Assembly: GCF_037201975.1 (NCBI RefSeq)
Contig: NZ_CP147520.1
Span: forward strand, 5,580,001-5,644,000
From: Streptomyces sp. TG1A-60
Lineage (GTDB): Bacteria; Actinomycetota; Actinomycetes; Streptomycetales; Streptomycetaceae
Reading direction: 5' to 3'
Length of the DNA stretch: 64,000 nt
Of the stretch, positions 45,555 through 54,970 are shown piece after piece (position 1 is the stretch's first letter; the number at the start of each line of letters is the position of its first letter). A model generated the notes under the pieces. That model made no database searches and was not told the DNA's origin. It saw nothing but the letters and a program-made list of their open reading frames with translations. A program made the position numbers and the translations under genes.

Positions 45555-46690
45555 GTGGCCACGGACTACTACGGCGTGCTCGGCGTGCGCCGCGACGCGT
45601 CCCAGGACGAGATCAAGAAGGCGTTCCGGAGGCTCGCGCGCGAGCTGCACCCGGACGTCAATCCGGATCCGAAGACCCAGGAGCGGTTCAAGGAGATCAA
45701 CGCCGCCTACGAGGTGCTCTCGGATCCGCAGAAGAAGCAGGTCTACGACCTCGGCGGCGACCCGCTGTCCCAGGCGGGCGGCGCGGGCGCGGGCGGCTTC
45801 GGAGCCGGCGGCTTCGGGAACTTCTCGGATATCATGGACGCCTTCTTCGGTACCGCGTCCCAGCGCGGTCCTCGGTCGCGTACGCGCCGGGGGCAGGACG
45901 CGATGATCCGGCTGGAGGTCGACCTCGACGAGGCGGCCTTCGGCACGACGAAGGACATCCAGGTCGACACGGCCGTCGTCTGTACGACGTGCAGTGGCGA
46001 GGGGGCGGCCCCGGGCACCACCGCGCAGACCTGTGACATGTGTCGCGGGCGTGGTGAGGTCTCGCAGGTCACGCGATCCTTCCTCGGCCAGGTCATGACC
46101 TCCCGACCCTGCCCGCAGTGCCAGGGCTTCGGCACGGTCGTCCCGAGCCCGTGCCCCGAGTGCGCGGGCGACGGACGGGTCCGGTCGCGGCGGACGCTGA
46201 CGGTGAAGATCCCGGCCGGTGTCGACAACGGCACGCGGATCCAGCTGGCCGGGGAGGGCGAGGTCGGGCCCGGTGGCGGCCCCGCCGGCGACCTCTACGT
46301 CGAGATCCACGAACTGCCGCATCCGATGTTCCAGCGGCGCGGCGACGATCTGCACTGCACGGTGACGATCCCGATGACCGCGGCGGCACTCGGCACGAAG
46401 GTGCCGTTGGAGACGCTGGACGGTCTGGAGGAGGTCGACATCCGTCCCGGTACGCAGTCCGGGCAGTCGATCCCGTTGCACGGGCGGGGTGTCACGCATC
46501 TGCGGGGCGGCGGGCGCGGCGATCTCATCGTCCACGTCGAGGTGCAGACCCCGACCAAGCTCGACCCCGAGCAGGAGGGGCTGCTGCGGCAGCTCGCCGT
46601 GCTGCGGGGGAGGAGCGGCCGACGGGGCAGTTCCAGCCGGGGCAGCAGGGCTTGTTCTCGCGGCTGAAGGACGCGTTCAACGGGCGCTGA
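45555..46690 (+). CDS. dnaJ: Chaperone DnaJ, with one-base frameshift near the 3' end
   Basis: DnaJ stimulates the DnaK ATPase and holds unfolded protein. The J domain has the HPD motif in ARELHPDVN; a Gly/Phe region follows. Four zinc-finger repeats are CTTCSGEG, CDMCRGRG, CPQCQGFG and CPECAGDG, and the C-terminal beta domains are complete. As given, the frame shifts at the G5 run 46606-46610 and stops at 46667 with RSGRRGSSSRGS-type sequence. One extra G restores GEERPTGQFQPGQQ...FSRLKDAFNGR ending at 46690, the normal DnaJ2 tail. The GTG at 45555 abuts the hrcA stop. Confidence 0.92.
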
Positions 46691-46711
46691 CCGTGTCCGT
46701 TCGGCCGCGGG

Positions 46712-46748
46712 CCGTGCGTGGTTGCCCGCGCAGTTCCCCGCGCCCCTG
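46712..46748 (-). repeat. Dispersed intergenic repeat, copy 4
   Basis: CGTGCGTGGTTGCCCGCGCA followed by GTTCCCCGCGCCCCTGA is a full reverse-orientation copy just after dnaJ. It is followed by further GGGGCGCGG-rich sequence to ~46800. Confidence 0.75.
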
Positions 46749-46902
46749 AGGGACGGAGGAACAGGGGCGCGGCCCCGTTCTCCCGAGGGGCGCGGAGCTG
46801 TGTCGGATCTGCGGCTTCGCCGCGGTCGGCGCGACGAGCCCCCACGCGCCCCGCGGCCGTACCGGATTCGGCGTTGTCCGGGGGACATGACACCATGCCG
46901 TC

Positions 46903-48057
46903 ATGTCCTCCGCGCTGACCGATCTCGTCCCGCTGCCGATCGTGCAGGCCCCGATGGCGGGCGGTGTGTCCGTGCCGCGACTGGCCGCCGCCGTGTCCGA
47001 GGCGGGCGGGCTGGGGTTCCTCGCCGCCGGGTACAAGACGGCGGACGGGATGTACCAGGAGATCAAGGCGCTGCGGGCGCTGACGTCACGCCCCTTCGGC
47101 ATGAACCTCTTCATGCCGCAGCCCGAGTACCCCGGTGCCGGCACCGGCTCCACCGGAGCGGCTGACGCCGCGCCCCCCGCCGCGGCGGCGGTAGAGATGT
47201 ACGCGGAGCAGCTGGCCGGTGAGGCCACCTGGTACGAGGCCGAGCTGGGCGACCCCGACAGCGGGCGCGACGACGGCTACGAGGCCAAGCTCGCGGTGCT
47301 GCTCGACAACCCGGTGCCGGTGGTGTCGTTCCACTTCGGCTGCCCCGCCCCGGAGGTCATCGAGTCCCTCGCCCGCAAGGGCACGCTCACCCTGGTCACC
47401 GCGACCTCGGCGGAGGAGGCGCAGGCCGTGGAGCGGTCGGGGGCCCACGCGGTGATCGTGCAGGGCGTCGAGGCGGGCGGCCACCAGGGCACCCACCGGG
47501 ACGACCCCGAGCGGGACTGCGCCGGCGTCGGCCTGCTCTCCCTGGTCGCCCAGGTCCGCGAGGCCGTGGCGCTGCCGATGGTCGCCGCCGGCGGCATCAT
47601 GCGCGGCGGCCAGATCGCCGCCCTCCTCACGGCGGGCGTGAGCGCGGCCCAGCTCGGCACGGCGTTCCTCGCCACCCGTGAGTCCGGCGCCCACGCCGTG
47701 CACAAGCAGGCGCTGAACGACCCCCTCTTCGTCCGTACGGAGCTGACCCGCGCCTTCTCCGGACGCCCCGCGCGCGGCCTGGTCAACCGCTTCCTGCGCG
47801 AGCACGGCCCCTACGCGCCCGTCGCCTACCCCGAGGTCCACCACCTCACCTCGCCGCTGCGCAAGGCCGCCGCCAAGGCCGGGGACGCGCAGGGCATGGC
47901 GCTGTGGGCCGGGCAGGGGCACCGGATGGCCCGCGACCTGCCGGCCGGGGAACTGGTCGAGGTGCTGGCCGCCGAGATCGCAGCCGCGCAGGCCGAGCAG
48001 GCCTCCGCGCAGGTCGGCGGCCAGGGCGGGGGCCGGGCCGGGAGCGAGGGCCGATGA
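46903..48057 (+). CDS. Nitronate monooxygenase (2-nitropropane dioxygenase family)
   Basis: The product is 384 residues, an FMN-dependent TIM barrel. It begins LVPLPIVQAPMAGGVSVPRLAAAV and shows VVSFHFGCP, AVIVQGVEAGGHQGTHRDD (the conserved catalytic-His region), VAAGGIMRGGQIAALLTAGVSAAQLGTAFL and RAFSGRPARGLVN. It oxidises alkyl nitronates to carbonyl and nitrite; the physiological substrate is unknown. A Thr/Pro/Ala insert lies near 80-90. Its stop overlaps rsmE (ATGA). Confidence 0.92.
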   Translation: MSSALTDLVPLPIVQAPMAGGVSVPRLAAAVSEAGGLGFLAAGYKTADGMYQEIKALRALTSRPFGMNLFMPQPEYPGAGTGSTGAADAAPPAAAAVEMYAEQLAGEATWYEAELGDPDSGRDDGYEAKLAVLLDNPVPVVSFHFGCPAPEVIESLARKGTLTLVTATSAEEAQAVERSGAHAVIVQGVEAGGHQGTHRDDPERDCAGVGLLSLVAQVREAVALPMVAAGGIMRGGQIAALLTAGVSAAQLGTAFLATRESGAHAVHKQALNDPLFVRTELTRAFSGRPARGLVNRFLREHGPYAPVAYPEVHHLTSPLRKAAAKAGDAQGMALWAGQGHRMARDLPAGELVEVLAAEIAAAQAEQASAQVGGQGGGRAGSEGR

Positions 48058-48803
48058 CCGCTCCGGTGTTCGTGGTCGACTCGCTGGCCCTGCCGGACGG
48101 CTGCGGCGGCGAGTTCGTCCTCGACGGTCCCGAAGGGCGGCACGCCGTCTCCGTGAAGCGGCTGCGGGCCGGTGAGGACGTCGTCCTCACGGACGGGCGG
48201 GGCCGCTGGGCGGAGGGCATCGTCAAGGCCGCCGAGGGCAAGGACCGGCTCGTGGTCATGGACCTGGAGACCGTCCGCGAGGAGGCGCCGGAGCAGCCCC
48301 GGATCACCGTCGTCCAGGCACTGCCCAAGGGCGACCGGGGCGAGCTGGCCGTCGAGACCATGACCGAGGTCGGCGTCGACGCGATCGTGCCCTGGGCCGC
48401 CTCCCGCTGCATCACGCAGTGGAAGGGCGACCGAGGGCTGAAGGCTCTCGCCAAGTGGCGGGCCACCGCGCGGGAGGCGGGTAAGCAGTCGCGTCGGGTG
48501 CGGTTCCCGGAGGTCACGGACGCGGCCACCGGTAAGCAGGTCGCGGCGCTGCTCGCGAAGGCCGACTTCGCCGCCGTACTGCACGAGAGCGGCGAGGAGA
48601 CGCTGGCCACGGCCGAGTTGCCGGCGTCCGGGGAGATCGTGCTCGTCGTGGGGCCCGAAGGGGGCGTGTCGCCGGAGGAACTGGCGCTCTTCGGCGAGGC
48701 GGGCGCGGAGGCGTATCGGCTGGGGCCCAGTGTGCTGCGTACGTCGACGGCTGGGACGGCGGCGGGGGCGCTGCTGCTGGGCCGGACCGGGCGCTGGTCC
48801 TGA
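48054..48803 (+). CDS. rsmE: 16S rRNA (uracil-1498-N3) methyltransferase
   Basis: The 249-residue SPOUT methyltransferase modifies U1498 of 16S rRNA. An N-terminal PUA-like domain contains GPEGRHAVSVKRLRAGE; the SPOUT knot has VVQALPKGDRGE, VETMTEVGVDAIVPW, AGKQSRRVRFPEV, VLVVGPEGGVSPEEL and YRLGPSVLRTSTA. All key loops are present. It is translationally coupled to the nitronate monooxygenase; hrcA-dnaJ-rsmE neighbourhood is widely conserved. Confidence 0.95.
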   Translation: MTAPVFVVDSLALPDGCGGEFVLDGPEGRHAVSVKRLRAGEDVVLTDGRGRWAEGIVKAAEGKDRLVVMDLETVREEAPEQPRITVVQALPKGDRGELAVETMTEVGVDAIVPWAASRCITQWKGDRGLKALAKWRATAREAGKQSRRVRFPEVTDAATGKQVAALLAKADFAAVLHESGEETLATAELPASGEIVLVVGPEGGVSPEELALFGEAGAEAYRLGPSVLRTSTAGTAAGALLLGRTGRWS

Positions 48804-48883
48804 CGCACGGCCACTGCGGCCCGTGTTGAGTGACATGATCCAAACCCCTCCCCATATGGCCGCACGTTGCTTACAGTGACCGA

Positions 48884-51800
48884 GTGACCCAGTCCGCACT
48901 GTCCACGCAGTCCGCGTCGTCCACGTCGCCCGTGTCGCCCGGCTACCTCCGGTACCCGCATCTCCACGGCGACCTGGTCGCCTTCACCGCCGAGGACGAC
49001 GTATGGGTCGCGCCTCTCGACGGCGGCCGTGCCTGGCGGGTCAGCGCGGACAACGTGCCCGTGAACCATCCGCGCATCTCCCCGGACGGCACCACCCTCG
49101 CGTGGACCTCCACGAGGGACGGCGCGCCCGAGGTGCATGTCGCGCCCCTCGACGGCGGCCCCGCCGAACGTCTCACGTACTGGGGCAGTTCGCGGACGCA
49201 GGTGCGCGGCTGGACCCCCGACGGGCGGGTCCTCGCGCTCAGCACGTACGGCCAGGCCAGCCTCCGGCGCAGCTGGGCGCGGGCGGTCCCGCTCGACGGC
49301 GGCCCCGCCACCACCCTCCCGTACGGGCCGGTCGGCGACGTCGCCCACGGCCCCGCCACCGTGCTGCTGTCCGCGCCGATGGGCCGCGAGGCCGCCTGGT
49401 GGAAGCGCTACCGGGGCGGCACGGCGGGCAAGTTGTGGATCGACCGCGCCGGCGACGGTGGCGAAGGCGCCGGGGAGTTCGCGCGGCTGCACGCCGAGTT
49501 GGACGGGAACCTCGAGTACCCCCTGTGGGTCGGGGACCGGATCGCGTTCCTGTCCGACCACGAGGGCGTCGGGGCGCTGTACTCCTCCCTCGCCGACGGG
49601 TCGGACCTGCGGCGGCACACAGCTGTCGACGGCTTCTACGCCCGGCACGCGGCCACCGACGGCACGCGGGTCGTCTACTCGTCCGTCGGTGAACTGTGGC
49701 TGCTGGACGACCTGGACGGCGCCGAGCCGCGCCGGCTCGGTATCCGGCTGGGCGGACAGCGCGCCGACCTCCAGCCGTTCCCGGTGAACGCCTCCCGCTG
49801 GTTCGGTTCCGCCTCGCCCGACCACACGGCCCGGGGCAGCGCGGTCTCCGTACGCGGCTCCGTGCACTGGATCACCCACCGCTCCGGCCCCGCCCGGGCG
49901 CTCGCCGCCGAGCAGGGCGTGCGGGCCCGGCTGCCGCGCACCTTCCGGGTGGAGGGCGAGGAGTGGGTGGTGTGGGTGACGGACGCGGAGGGCGACGACG
50001 CGCTGGAGTTCGCCCCGGCCACCGGCGTCGGCCCCGGCGCGACCCCGCGCCGGCTCGCCGCCGGGCAGCTGGGCCGTGTCCTCGGGCTCGCCGTGGCACC
50101 CGACGGCAGCCGGGTCGCGGTCGCCGCGCACGACGGCCGGGCGCTGCTCGTCGAGCGGGAGACCGGAGAGGTCCGCGAGGTGGACCGGAGCGAGGACGGC
50201 GAGGTGTCCGGGCTGGTCTTCTCGCCCGACTCGGCCTGGCTCGCCTGGTCGCACCCCGGGCCGGGCTCCCTGCGTCAGCTCAAGCTCGCCAACAGCGCCG
50301 ACCTGTCCGTCACCGAGGCGACCCCGCTCCGTTTCCAGGACTTCTCACCGGCGTTCACCCTCGACGGCAAGCACCTGGCCTTCCTCTCCGCCCGTGCCTT
50401 CGACCCGGTCTACGACGAACACGTCTTCGACCTCCACTTCGTCAGCGGCGCCCGCCCGCACCTCATCACGCTCGCCGCGACCACCCCGTCCCCCTTCGGA
50501 CCGCAGCGCCACGGCCGGCCGTTCGAGGCGCCCGAGAAGGACGAGACCCCCGACAGCGAGGGCGCCCCCGCGACCCGTATCGACCTCGAAGGGCTCGCCG
50601 ACCGCATCGTCCCCTTCCCGGTCGAGGCCGCCCGCTACTCCACGCTGCGCGCCGCCAAGGACGGCGTCCTCTGGCTCCGGCACCCGGTCACCGGCGTCCT
50701 CGGCCACTCCCGGGCGACACCCGACGACCCGGACCCGAAGACCTCCCTGGAGCGCTACGACCTCGCCCAGCGCCGCCTGGAGTACCTGGCCTCCGACACC
50801 GACCACTTCTCGGTCAGCGGCGACGGCAAGCGCGTCCTGCTCCGGACCGACGGCAAGCTCAAGGTCGTCCCCAGCGACCGGCGCGCCTCGAACGACGACG
50901 AGAGCGACTCCAACGTCACCGTCGACCTCTCGCGCGTACGGCAGAGTGTCGACCCGGCCGCCGAGTGGCGCCAGATGTACGACGAGACCGGCCGCCTCAT
51001 GCGGGACAACTTCTGGCGCCCCGATCTGGGCGGCGTGGACTGGGACGGCGTACTGGACCGGTACCGCCCGGTCCTCGACCGGCTCGCCACCCACGACGAC
51101 CTGGTCGACCTGCTGTGGGAGGTGCAGGGCGAACTGGGCACGTCCCACGCCTACGTCACCCCGCGAGGCCGTGGCGGCTCCGGGGACCGGCGGCAGGGGC
51201 TGCTCGGGGCGGACATCTCGCGGCACGAGGACGGGAGCTGGCGCGTCGACCGCGTGCTGCCGTCGGAGACCTCCGACCCGGACGCGCACGCGCCGCTCGC
51301 CGCGCCGGGTGTCGCCGTCCGCGCCGGGGACGCGATCGTCGCCGTCGGCGGGCAGCCGGTCGATCCCGTGGCCGGGCCCGGCCCGCTGCTCGTGGGGACG
51401 GCGGGAAAGGCGGTCGAGCTGACCGTCCTGCCGTCCGGGGGCGGCGACCTCCGCCACCCCGTCGTGGTGCCCGTCTCCGACGAGGAGCCGCTGCGCTATC
51501 ACGCGTGGGTGGCGGACCGGCGGGCCTACGTCCACGAGAAGTCCGGCGGCCGGCTCGGCTATCTGCATGTGCCGGACATGGTCGGCTCCGGCTGGGCCCA
51601 GCTCCACCGCGACCTGCGGATCGAGGTCGCCCGCGAGGGCCTTGTCGTGGACGTCCGGGAGAACCGGGGCGGGCACACGTCGCAGCTCGTCGTGGAGAAG
51701 CTGGCGCGGCGGATCGTCGGCTGGGACCTGCCGCGCGGCATGCGGCCGTCCAGCTATCCCGACGACGCGCCCCGGGGGCCCGTCGTGGCCGTCGCCAACG

Positions 51801-52141
51801 AGTTCTCCGGGTCCGACGGGGACATCGTCAACGCGGCGGTCAAGGCACTGGGGATCGGGCCGGTGGTCGGGACGCGGACGTGGGGCGGGGTCGTCGGGAT
51901 CGACAGCCGGTATCGGCTTGTGGACGGGACGCTGGTGACGCAGCCCAAGTACGCCTTCTGGCTGGAGGGGTACGGGTGGGGTGTCGAGAACCACGGGGTC
52001 GACCCGGACGTGGAGGTCGTCCAGACGCCGCAGGATCACGCGGCGGGGCGGGACCCCCAGCTCGACGAGGCGATCCGGATCGCGTTGGCGGAGCTTGAGG
52101 AGAGTCCGGCGAAGGTGGCACCGTTGCTGCCGGAGTCGTAG
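48884..52141 (+). CDS. Tricorn protease homologue (S41 family)
   Basis: The product is 1085 residues from the GTG at 48884. Tricorn is a large cytoplasmic peptidase that trims peptides released by the proteasome. The first ~640 residues form two beta-propellers with repeats such as SPDGTTLAWTSTRDG, FSPDSAWLAWSHPG and TLDGKHLAFLSAR. The middle is a helical C1 domain (DETGRLMRDNFWRPDLGGVDW), then a PDZ domain (~760-850). The C-terminal S41 core has GELGTSHAYV and NEFSGSDGDI near 971-981 with the nucleophile Ser. Streptomyces carries a proteasome, which fits this role. Confidence 0.93.
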   Translation: MTQSALSTQSASSTSPVSPGYLRYPHLHGDLVAFTAEDDVWVAPLDGGRAWRVSADNVPVNHPRISPDGTTLAWTSTRDGAPEVHVAPLDGGPAERLTYWGSSRTQVRGWTPDGRVLALSTYGQASLRRSWARAVPLDGGPATTLPYGPVGDVAHGPATVLLSAPMGREAAWWKRYRGGTAGKLWIDRAGDGGEGAGEFARLHAELDGNLEYPLWVGDRIAFLSDHEGVGALYSSLADGSDLRRHTAVDGFYARHAATDGTRVVYSSVGELWLLDDLDGAEPRRLGIRLGGQRADLQPFPVNASRWFGSASPDHTARGSAVSVRGSVHWITHRSGPARALAAEQGVRARLPRTFRVEGEEWVVWVTDAEGDDALEFAPATGVGPGATPRRLAAGQLGRVLGLAVAPDGSRVAVAAHDGRALLVERETGEVREVDRSEDGEVSGLVFSPDSAWLAWSHPGPGSLRQLKLANSADLSVTEATPLRFQDFSPAFTLDGKHLAFLSARAFDPVYDEHVFDLHFVSGARPHLITLAATTPSPFGPQRHGRPFEAPEKDETPDSEGAPATRIDLEGLADRIVPFPVEAARYSTLRAAKDGVLWLRHPVTGVLGHSRATPDDPDPKTSLERYDLAQRRLEYLASDTDHFSVSGDGKRVLLRTDGKLKVVPSDRRASNDDESDSNVTVDLSRVRQSVDPAAEWRQMYDETGRLMRDNFWRPDLGGVDWDGVLDRYRPVLDRLATHDDLVDLLWEVQGELGTSHAYVTPRGRGGSGDRRQGLLGADISRHEDGSWRVDRVLPSETSDPDAHAPLAAPGVAVRAGDAIVAVGGQPVDPVAGPGPLLVGTAGKAVELTVLPSGGGDLRHPVVVPVSDEEPLRYHAWVADRRAYVHEKSGGRLGYLHVPDMVGSGWAQLHRDLRIEVAREGLVVDVRENRGGHTSQLVVEKLARRIVGWDLPRGMRPSSYPDDAPRGPVVAVANEFSGSDGDIVNAAVKALGIGPVVGTRTWGGVVGIDSRYRLVDGTLVTQPKYAFWLEGYGWGVENHGVDPDVEVVQTPQDHAAGRDPQLDEAIRIALAELEESPAKVAPLLPES

Positions 52142-52156
52142 TCTCCCCACGCCCTT

Positions 52157-52187
52157 TCAGGGGCGCGGGGAACCGCGCGACAAGCCC
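52157..52187 (+). repeat. Dispersed intergenic repeat, copy 5
   Basis: TTCAGGGGCGCGGGGAACCG, then CGCGACAAGCC, is a plus-orientation copy between tricorn and the HIT gene, close to the likely consensus. Confidence 0.75.
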
Positions 52188-52277
52188 CCACTCAGCCGCG
52201 GACGACCAACGCACCACGGACACGCCCCGATACGATGCACCGGTACGGGTGTGACATCAGTGGCGAGGAGGCAACGG

Positions 52278-52631
52278 ATGGCAGGGGAGCCGCAGGACGA
52301 CTGTCTGTTCTGCAAGATCGTGGCGGGGCACGTACCCGCGACGATCGTGCGGGAGACAGAGACGACCGTCGCGTTCAGGGACATCAACCCCCAGGCACCG
52401 ACCCACGTCCTCGTGATCCCGAAGGCGCACTACAAGGACGCCGCGACCCTCGCCGCCGAGGCCCCGGCCCTCGCCGCGGACGTGCTCCGCGAGACACGGG
52501 CCGTCGCCGACGAGGACAAGCTGGACAGCTACCGCGTCGTCTTCAACACCGGCACCGGCGCCGGCCAGACCGTCTTCCATGTGCACGCACACGTCGTCGG
52601 CGGGCGCGGCCTTCACTGGCCCCCCGGGTGA
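52278..52631 (+). CDS. HIT family nucleotide-binding protein
   Basis: The product is 117 residues, an HINT-like nucleoside phosphoramidase/hydrolase. It shows CLFCKIVAGHVPA, DINPQAPTHVLVIPK and the catalytic HIT motif in TVFHVHAHVVGG (HxHxH). The ATG at 52278 is used, as no homology lies in the upstream open frame. It precedes an RNase Z-like gene by 6 bp, probably in one operon. The short product length is normal. Confidence 0.93.
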   Translation: MAGEPQDDCLFCKIVAGHVPATIVRETETTVAFRDINPQAPTHVLVIPKAHYKDAATLAAEAPALAADVLRETRAVADEDKLDSYRVVFNTGTGAGQTVFHVHAHVVGGRGLHWPPG

Positions 52632-52637
52632 CGAACC

Positions 52638-53546
52638 GTGTCCGTACGTGAATTGGTGGTGCTCGGCACCGCCAGCCAGGTCCCGACCCGGCACCGCAAC
52701 CACAACGGCTACCTCCTGCGCTGGGACGGGGAGGGCCTGCTCCTCGACCCCGGCGAGGGCACCCAACGGCAGATGCTGCGCGCCGGCGTGGCCGCGCACG
52801 ACCTGAACCGCATATGTGTCACCCACTTCCACGGGGACCATTCGCTGGGCCTCGCCGGTGTCATCCAGCGGATCAACCTCGACCGTGTTCCGCACGACGT
52901 CACCGCCCACTACCCGCGCTCCGGGCAGCGGTTCTTCGACCGGCTGCGGTACGCCACCGCCTACCGGGAGACGGTCCGCATCGTCGAGGCGCCGGTCGAC
53001 GGGGACGGCGGGGTGCTGGCCGGGACCCCCTCGTACACGCTCGACGCGCGCAGGCTCTCGCACCCCGTCGAGTCGTACGGGTACCGGCTCGTCGAGCCCG
53101 ACGGGCGGCGGATGCTGCCCGAGCGGCTCGCCGAGCGCGGGATCAAGGGGCCGGACATCGGGCGGATCCAGCGGGAGGGCGCGATCGGCGGGGTCCCGCT
53201 CGACGACGTGAGCGAGGTGCGGCGCGGACAGCGGTTCGCGTTCGTCATGGATACGCGGTTGTGCGACGGGGTCTACGCCCTCGCCGAGGCGGCCGACATG
53301 CTCGTCATCGAGTCCACGTTCCTCGACGAGGACATCGAACTCGCCGTCGACCACGGACATCTGACGGCCGGGCAGGCCGCCTCGGTGGCCCGCGACTGCG
53401 GCGTACGGCATCTGGTGCTCACCCACTTCAGCCAGCGCTACTCGGATCCGGAGGAGTTCGAACGGCAGGCACGGGCCGCCGGGTTCGAGGGGGAGCTGAC
53501 CGTGGCGCACGACCTGTTGAGGGTGGCGCTTCCGAAACGGCGGTAG
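52638..53546 (+). CDS. Ribonuclease Z-like MBL-fold hydrolase
   Basis: The product is 302 residues. The layout follows RNase Z, which trims tRNA 3' trailers: [36 protein letters not shown], the zinc motif [13 protein letters not shown] (HxHxDH), [32 protein letters not shown] and LTHFSQRY. The DTRLCD segment replaces the usual SDTRP. The exosite arm is short. Either RNase Z or a related phosphodiesterase is possible. GTG at 52638 begins 6 bp after the HIT gene. Confidence 0.85.
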   Translation: MSVRELVVLGTASQVPTRHRNHNGYLLRWDGEGLLLDPGEGTQRQMLRAGVAAHDLNRICVTHFHGDHSLGLAGVIQRINLDRVPHDVTAHYPRSGQRFFDRLRYATAYRETVRIVEAPVDGDGGVLAGTPSYTLDARRLSHPVESYGYRLVEPDGRRMLPERLAERGIKGPDIGRIQREGAIGGVPLDDVSEVRRGQRFAFVMDTRLCDGVYALAEAADMLVIESTFLDEDIELAVDHGHLTAGQAASVARDCGVRHLVLTHFSQRYSDPEEFERQARAAGFEGELTVAHDLLRVALPKRR

Positions 53547-53566
53547 AGCGGCCGTACGATGCCTTG

Positions 53567-54559
53567 ATGTCTCTCCCCAAAGCTGAACTGCACCTGCATA
53601 TCGAAGGAACCCTGGAGCCGGAGCTGGCCTTCGCGCTGGCCGCCCGGAACGGGGTGGAGCTGCCCTACGCGGACACGGACGCGCTGCGCGAGGCCTACGA
53701 GTTCGAGGACCTCCAGTCCTTCCTGAACCTGTACTACGAGCTGATGGCCGTCCTGCGCACCGGGCAGGACTTCGCGGACCTCGCGGACGCGTATCTGGCA
53801 CGCGCCGCCGCCCAGGGCGTACGGCACGCGGAGATCTTCTTCGACCCGCAGGCCCACCTCGTGCGGGGCGTGGGGATGGGGACGGTCGTCGAGGGACTGT
53901 GGCGGGCGCTGGGCAGGAGCGAGGAGACACATGGAGTCTCCACCCAGCTGATCCTCTGCTTCCTGCGGGACGAGTCCGCCGCCTCCGCCCTCGACACCCT
54001 GGAGGCCGCGAAGCCGTATCTCGACCGGATCGTCGGGATCGGGCTGGACTCCGCCGAGGTCGGGCATCCGCCGGCCAAGTTCCGCGAGGTGTACGAGGCG
54101 GCTGCCGCGCTGGGGCTGCGGCGTGTGGCGCACGCGGGGGAGGAGGGGCCGCCGGAGTACATCACCGAGGCCCTCGACATCCTCGGTGTCGAGCGCGTCG
54201 ACCACGGTCTCAGGTGCCTGGAGGACCCGTCCCTCGTCGAACGGCTGGTGCGCGAGCGGGTGCCGTTGACGCTGTGCCCGCTGTCCAACGTACGGCTGCG
54301 GACCGTCGACACCCTCGCCGACCATCCCCTGCCCGCCATGCTCGACGCGGGCCTGCTGTGCACGGTCAACTCCGACGACCCCGCCTACTTCGGCGGCTAC
54401 GCCGGCGACAACTTCGACGCCGTACGGCGGACGCTCGGCCTGAGCGAGGAGCGGCTGCGCGAGCTGGCCCGCAACTCCTTCACCGCCTCCTTCCTGGAGC
54501 ACGACGAGGAGCGGCGGGCCCGCTACCTCGCCGAGGTGGACGCGTACGAGTTCGGGTGA
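53567..54559 (+). CDS. Adenosine deaminase family protein, probably adenine-type
   Basis: The product is 330 residues of the metal-dependent aminohydrolase superfamily. Zinc ligands lie in KAELHLHIEGTLEPE, in LRRVAHAGEEGP, in ERVDHGLRCLED and in VNSDDPAYFGGY. HIEGTLEPE and DPAYFGGY are features I associate with the bacterial adenine deaminase branch; classical adenosine deaminases typically have HLDGS and NTDDP. Substrate is therefore likely adenine, or a related 6-aminopurine, but is inferred. The start follows the RNase Z-like gene by 20 bp. Confidence 0.88.
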   Translation: MSLPKAELHLHIEGTLEPELAFALAARNGVELPYADTDALREAYEFEDLQSFLNLYYELMAVLRTGQDFADLADAYLARAAAQGVRHAEIFFDPQAHLVRGVGMGTVVEGLWRALGRSEETHGVSTQLILCFLRDESAASALDTLEAAKPYLDRIVGIGLDSAEVGHPPAKFREVYEAAAALGLRRVAHAGEEGPPEYITEALDILGVERVDHGLRCLEDPSLVERLVRERVPLTLCPLSNVRLRTVDTLADHPLPAMLDAGLLCTVNSDDPAYFGGYAGDNFDAVRRTLGLSEERLRELARNSFTASFLEHDEERRARYLAEVDAYEFG

Positions 54560-54970
54560 GCGGGCCGGACGGCGGGTGACGGGGCGCCGCCGCCGGGCTG
54601 AGGGTGCCACTCGGTGACGGCCTCAGGCCGCCGAGAAGCGTGTCCTCGACCACCGAGGGAAGGTGTGGCCGTGGCCGGCGGCGAGCGGCGGGCCCGTCCG
54701 CGCGAGGCGGCGGGGGCCGGGGCGCCCACCTGGGCGGCGAGCGTGAAGCCCCGGCGGCCGAACCCGGCAGCAGGGCACTGCCGGTGGCGCCCGCCCCATA
54801 GATAGTGCCGCGCCAGGTCCGCCGACCGTGTTCCGCCGACCGTGGTGCGCCGAGGGCCGACAGCCGCTGAGGCGGCGGGTGGTGCGGGAGGCGCCCGGCG
54901 GGTGGGAGCGCCGGGCGCGGGGCGTCGCGGGCCAGGGCGTCGGGCGAGTGGGTCTTCGGGCGTGGGAACG
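54560..54970. other. 411-bp gap between convergent genes
   Basis: The sequence is very GC-rich (GGCGG/CCGCC tracts) and reads as Arg/Ala/Gly-rich in all frames. I found no start with ribosome site or protein-like composition, and no long clean hairpin. Confidence 0.5.
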
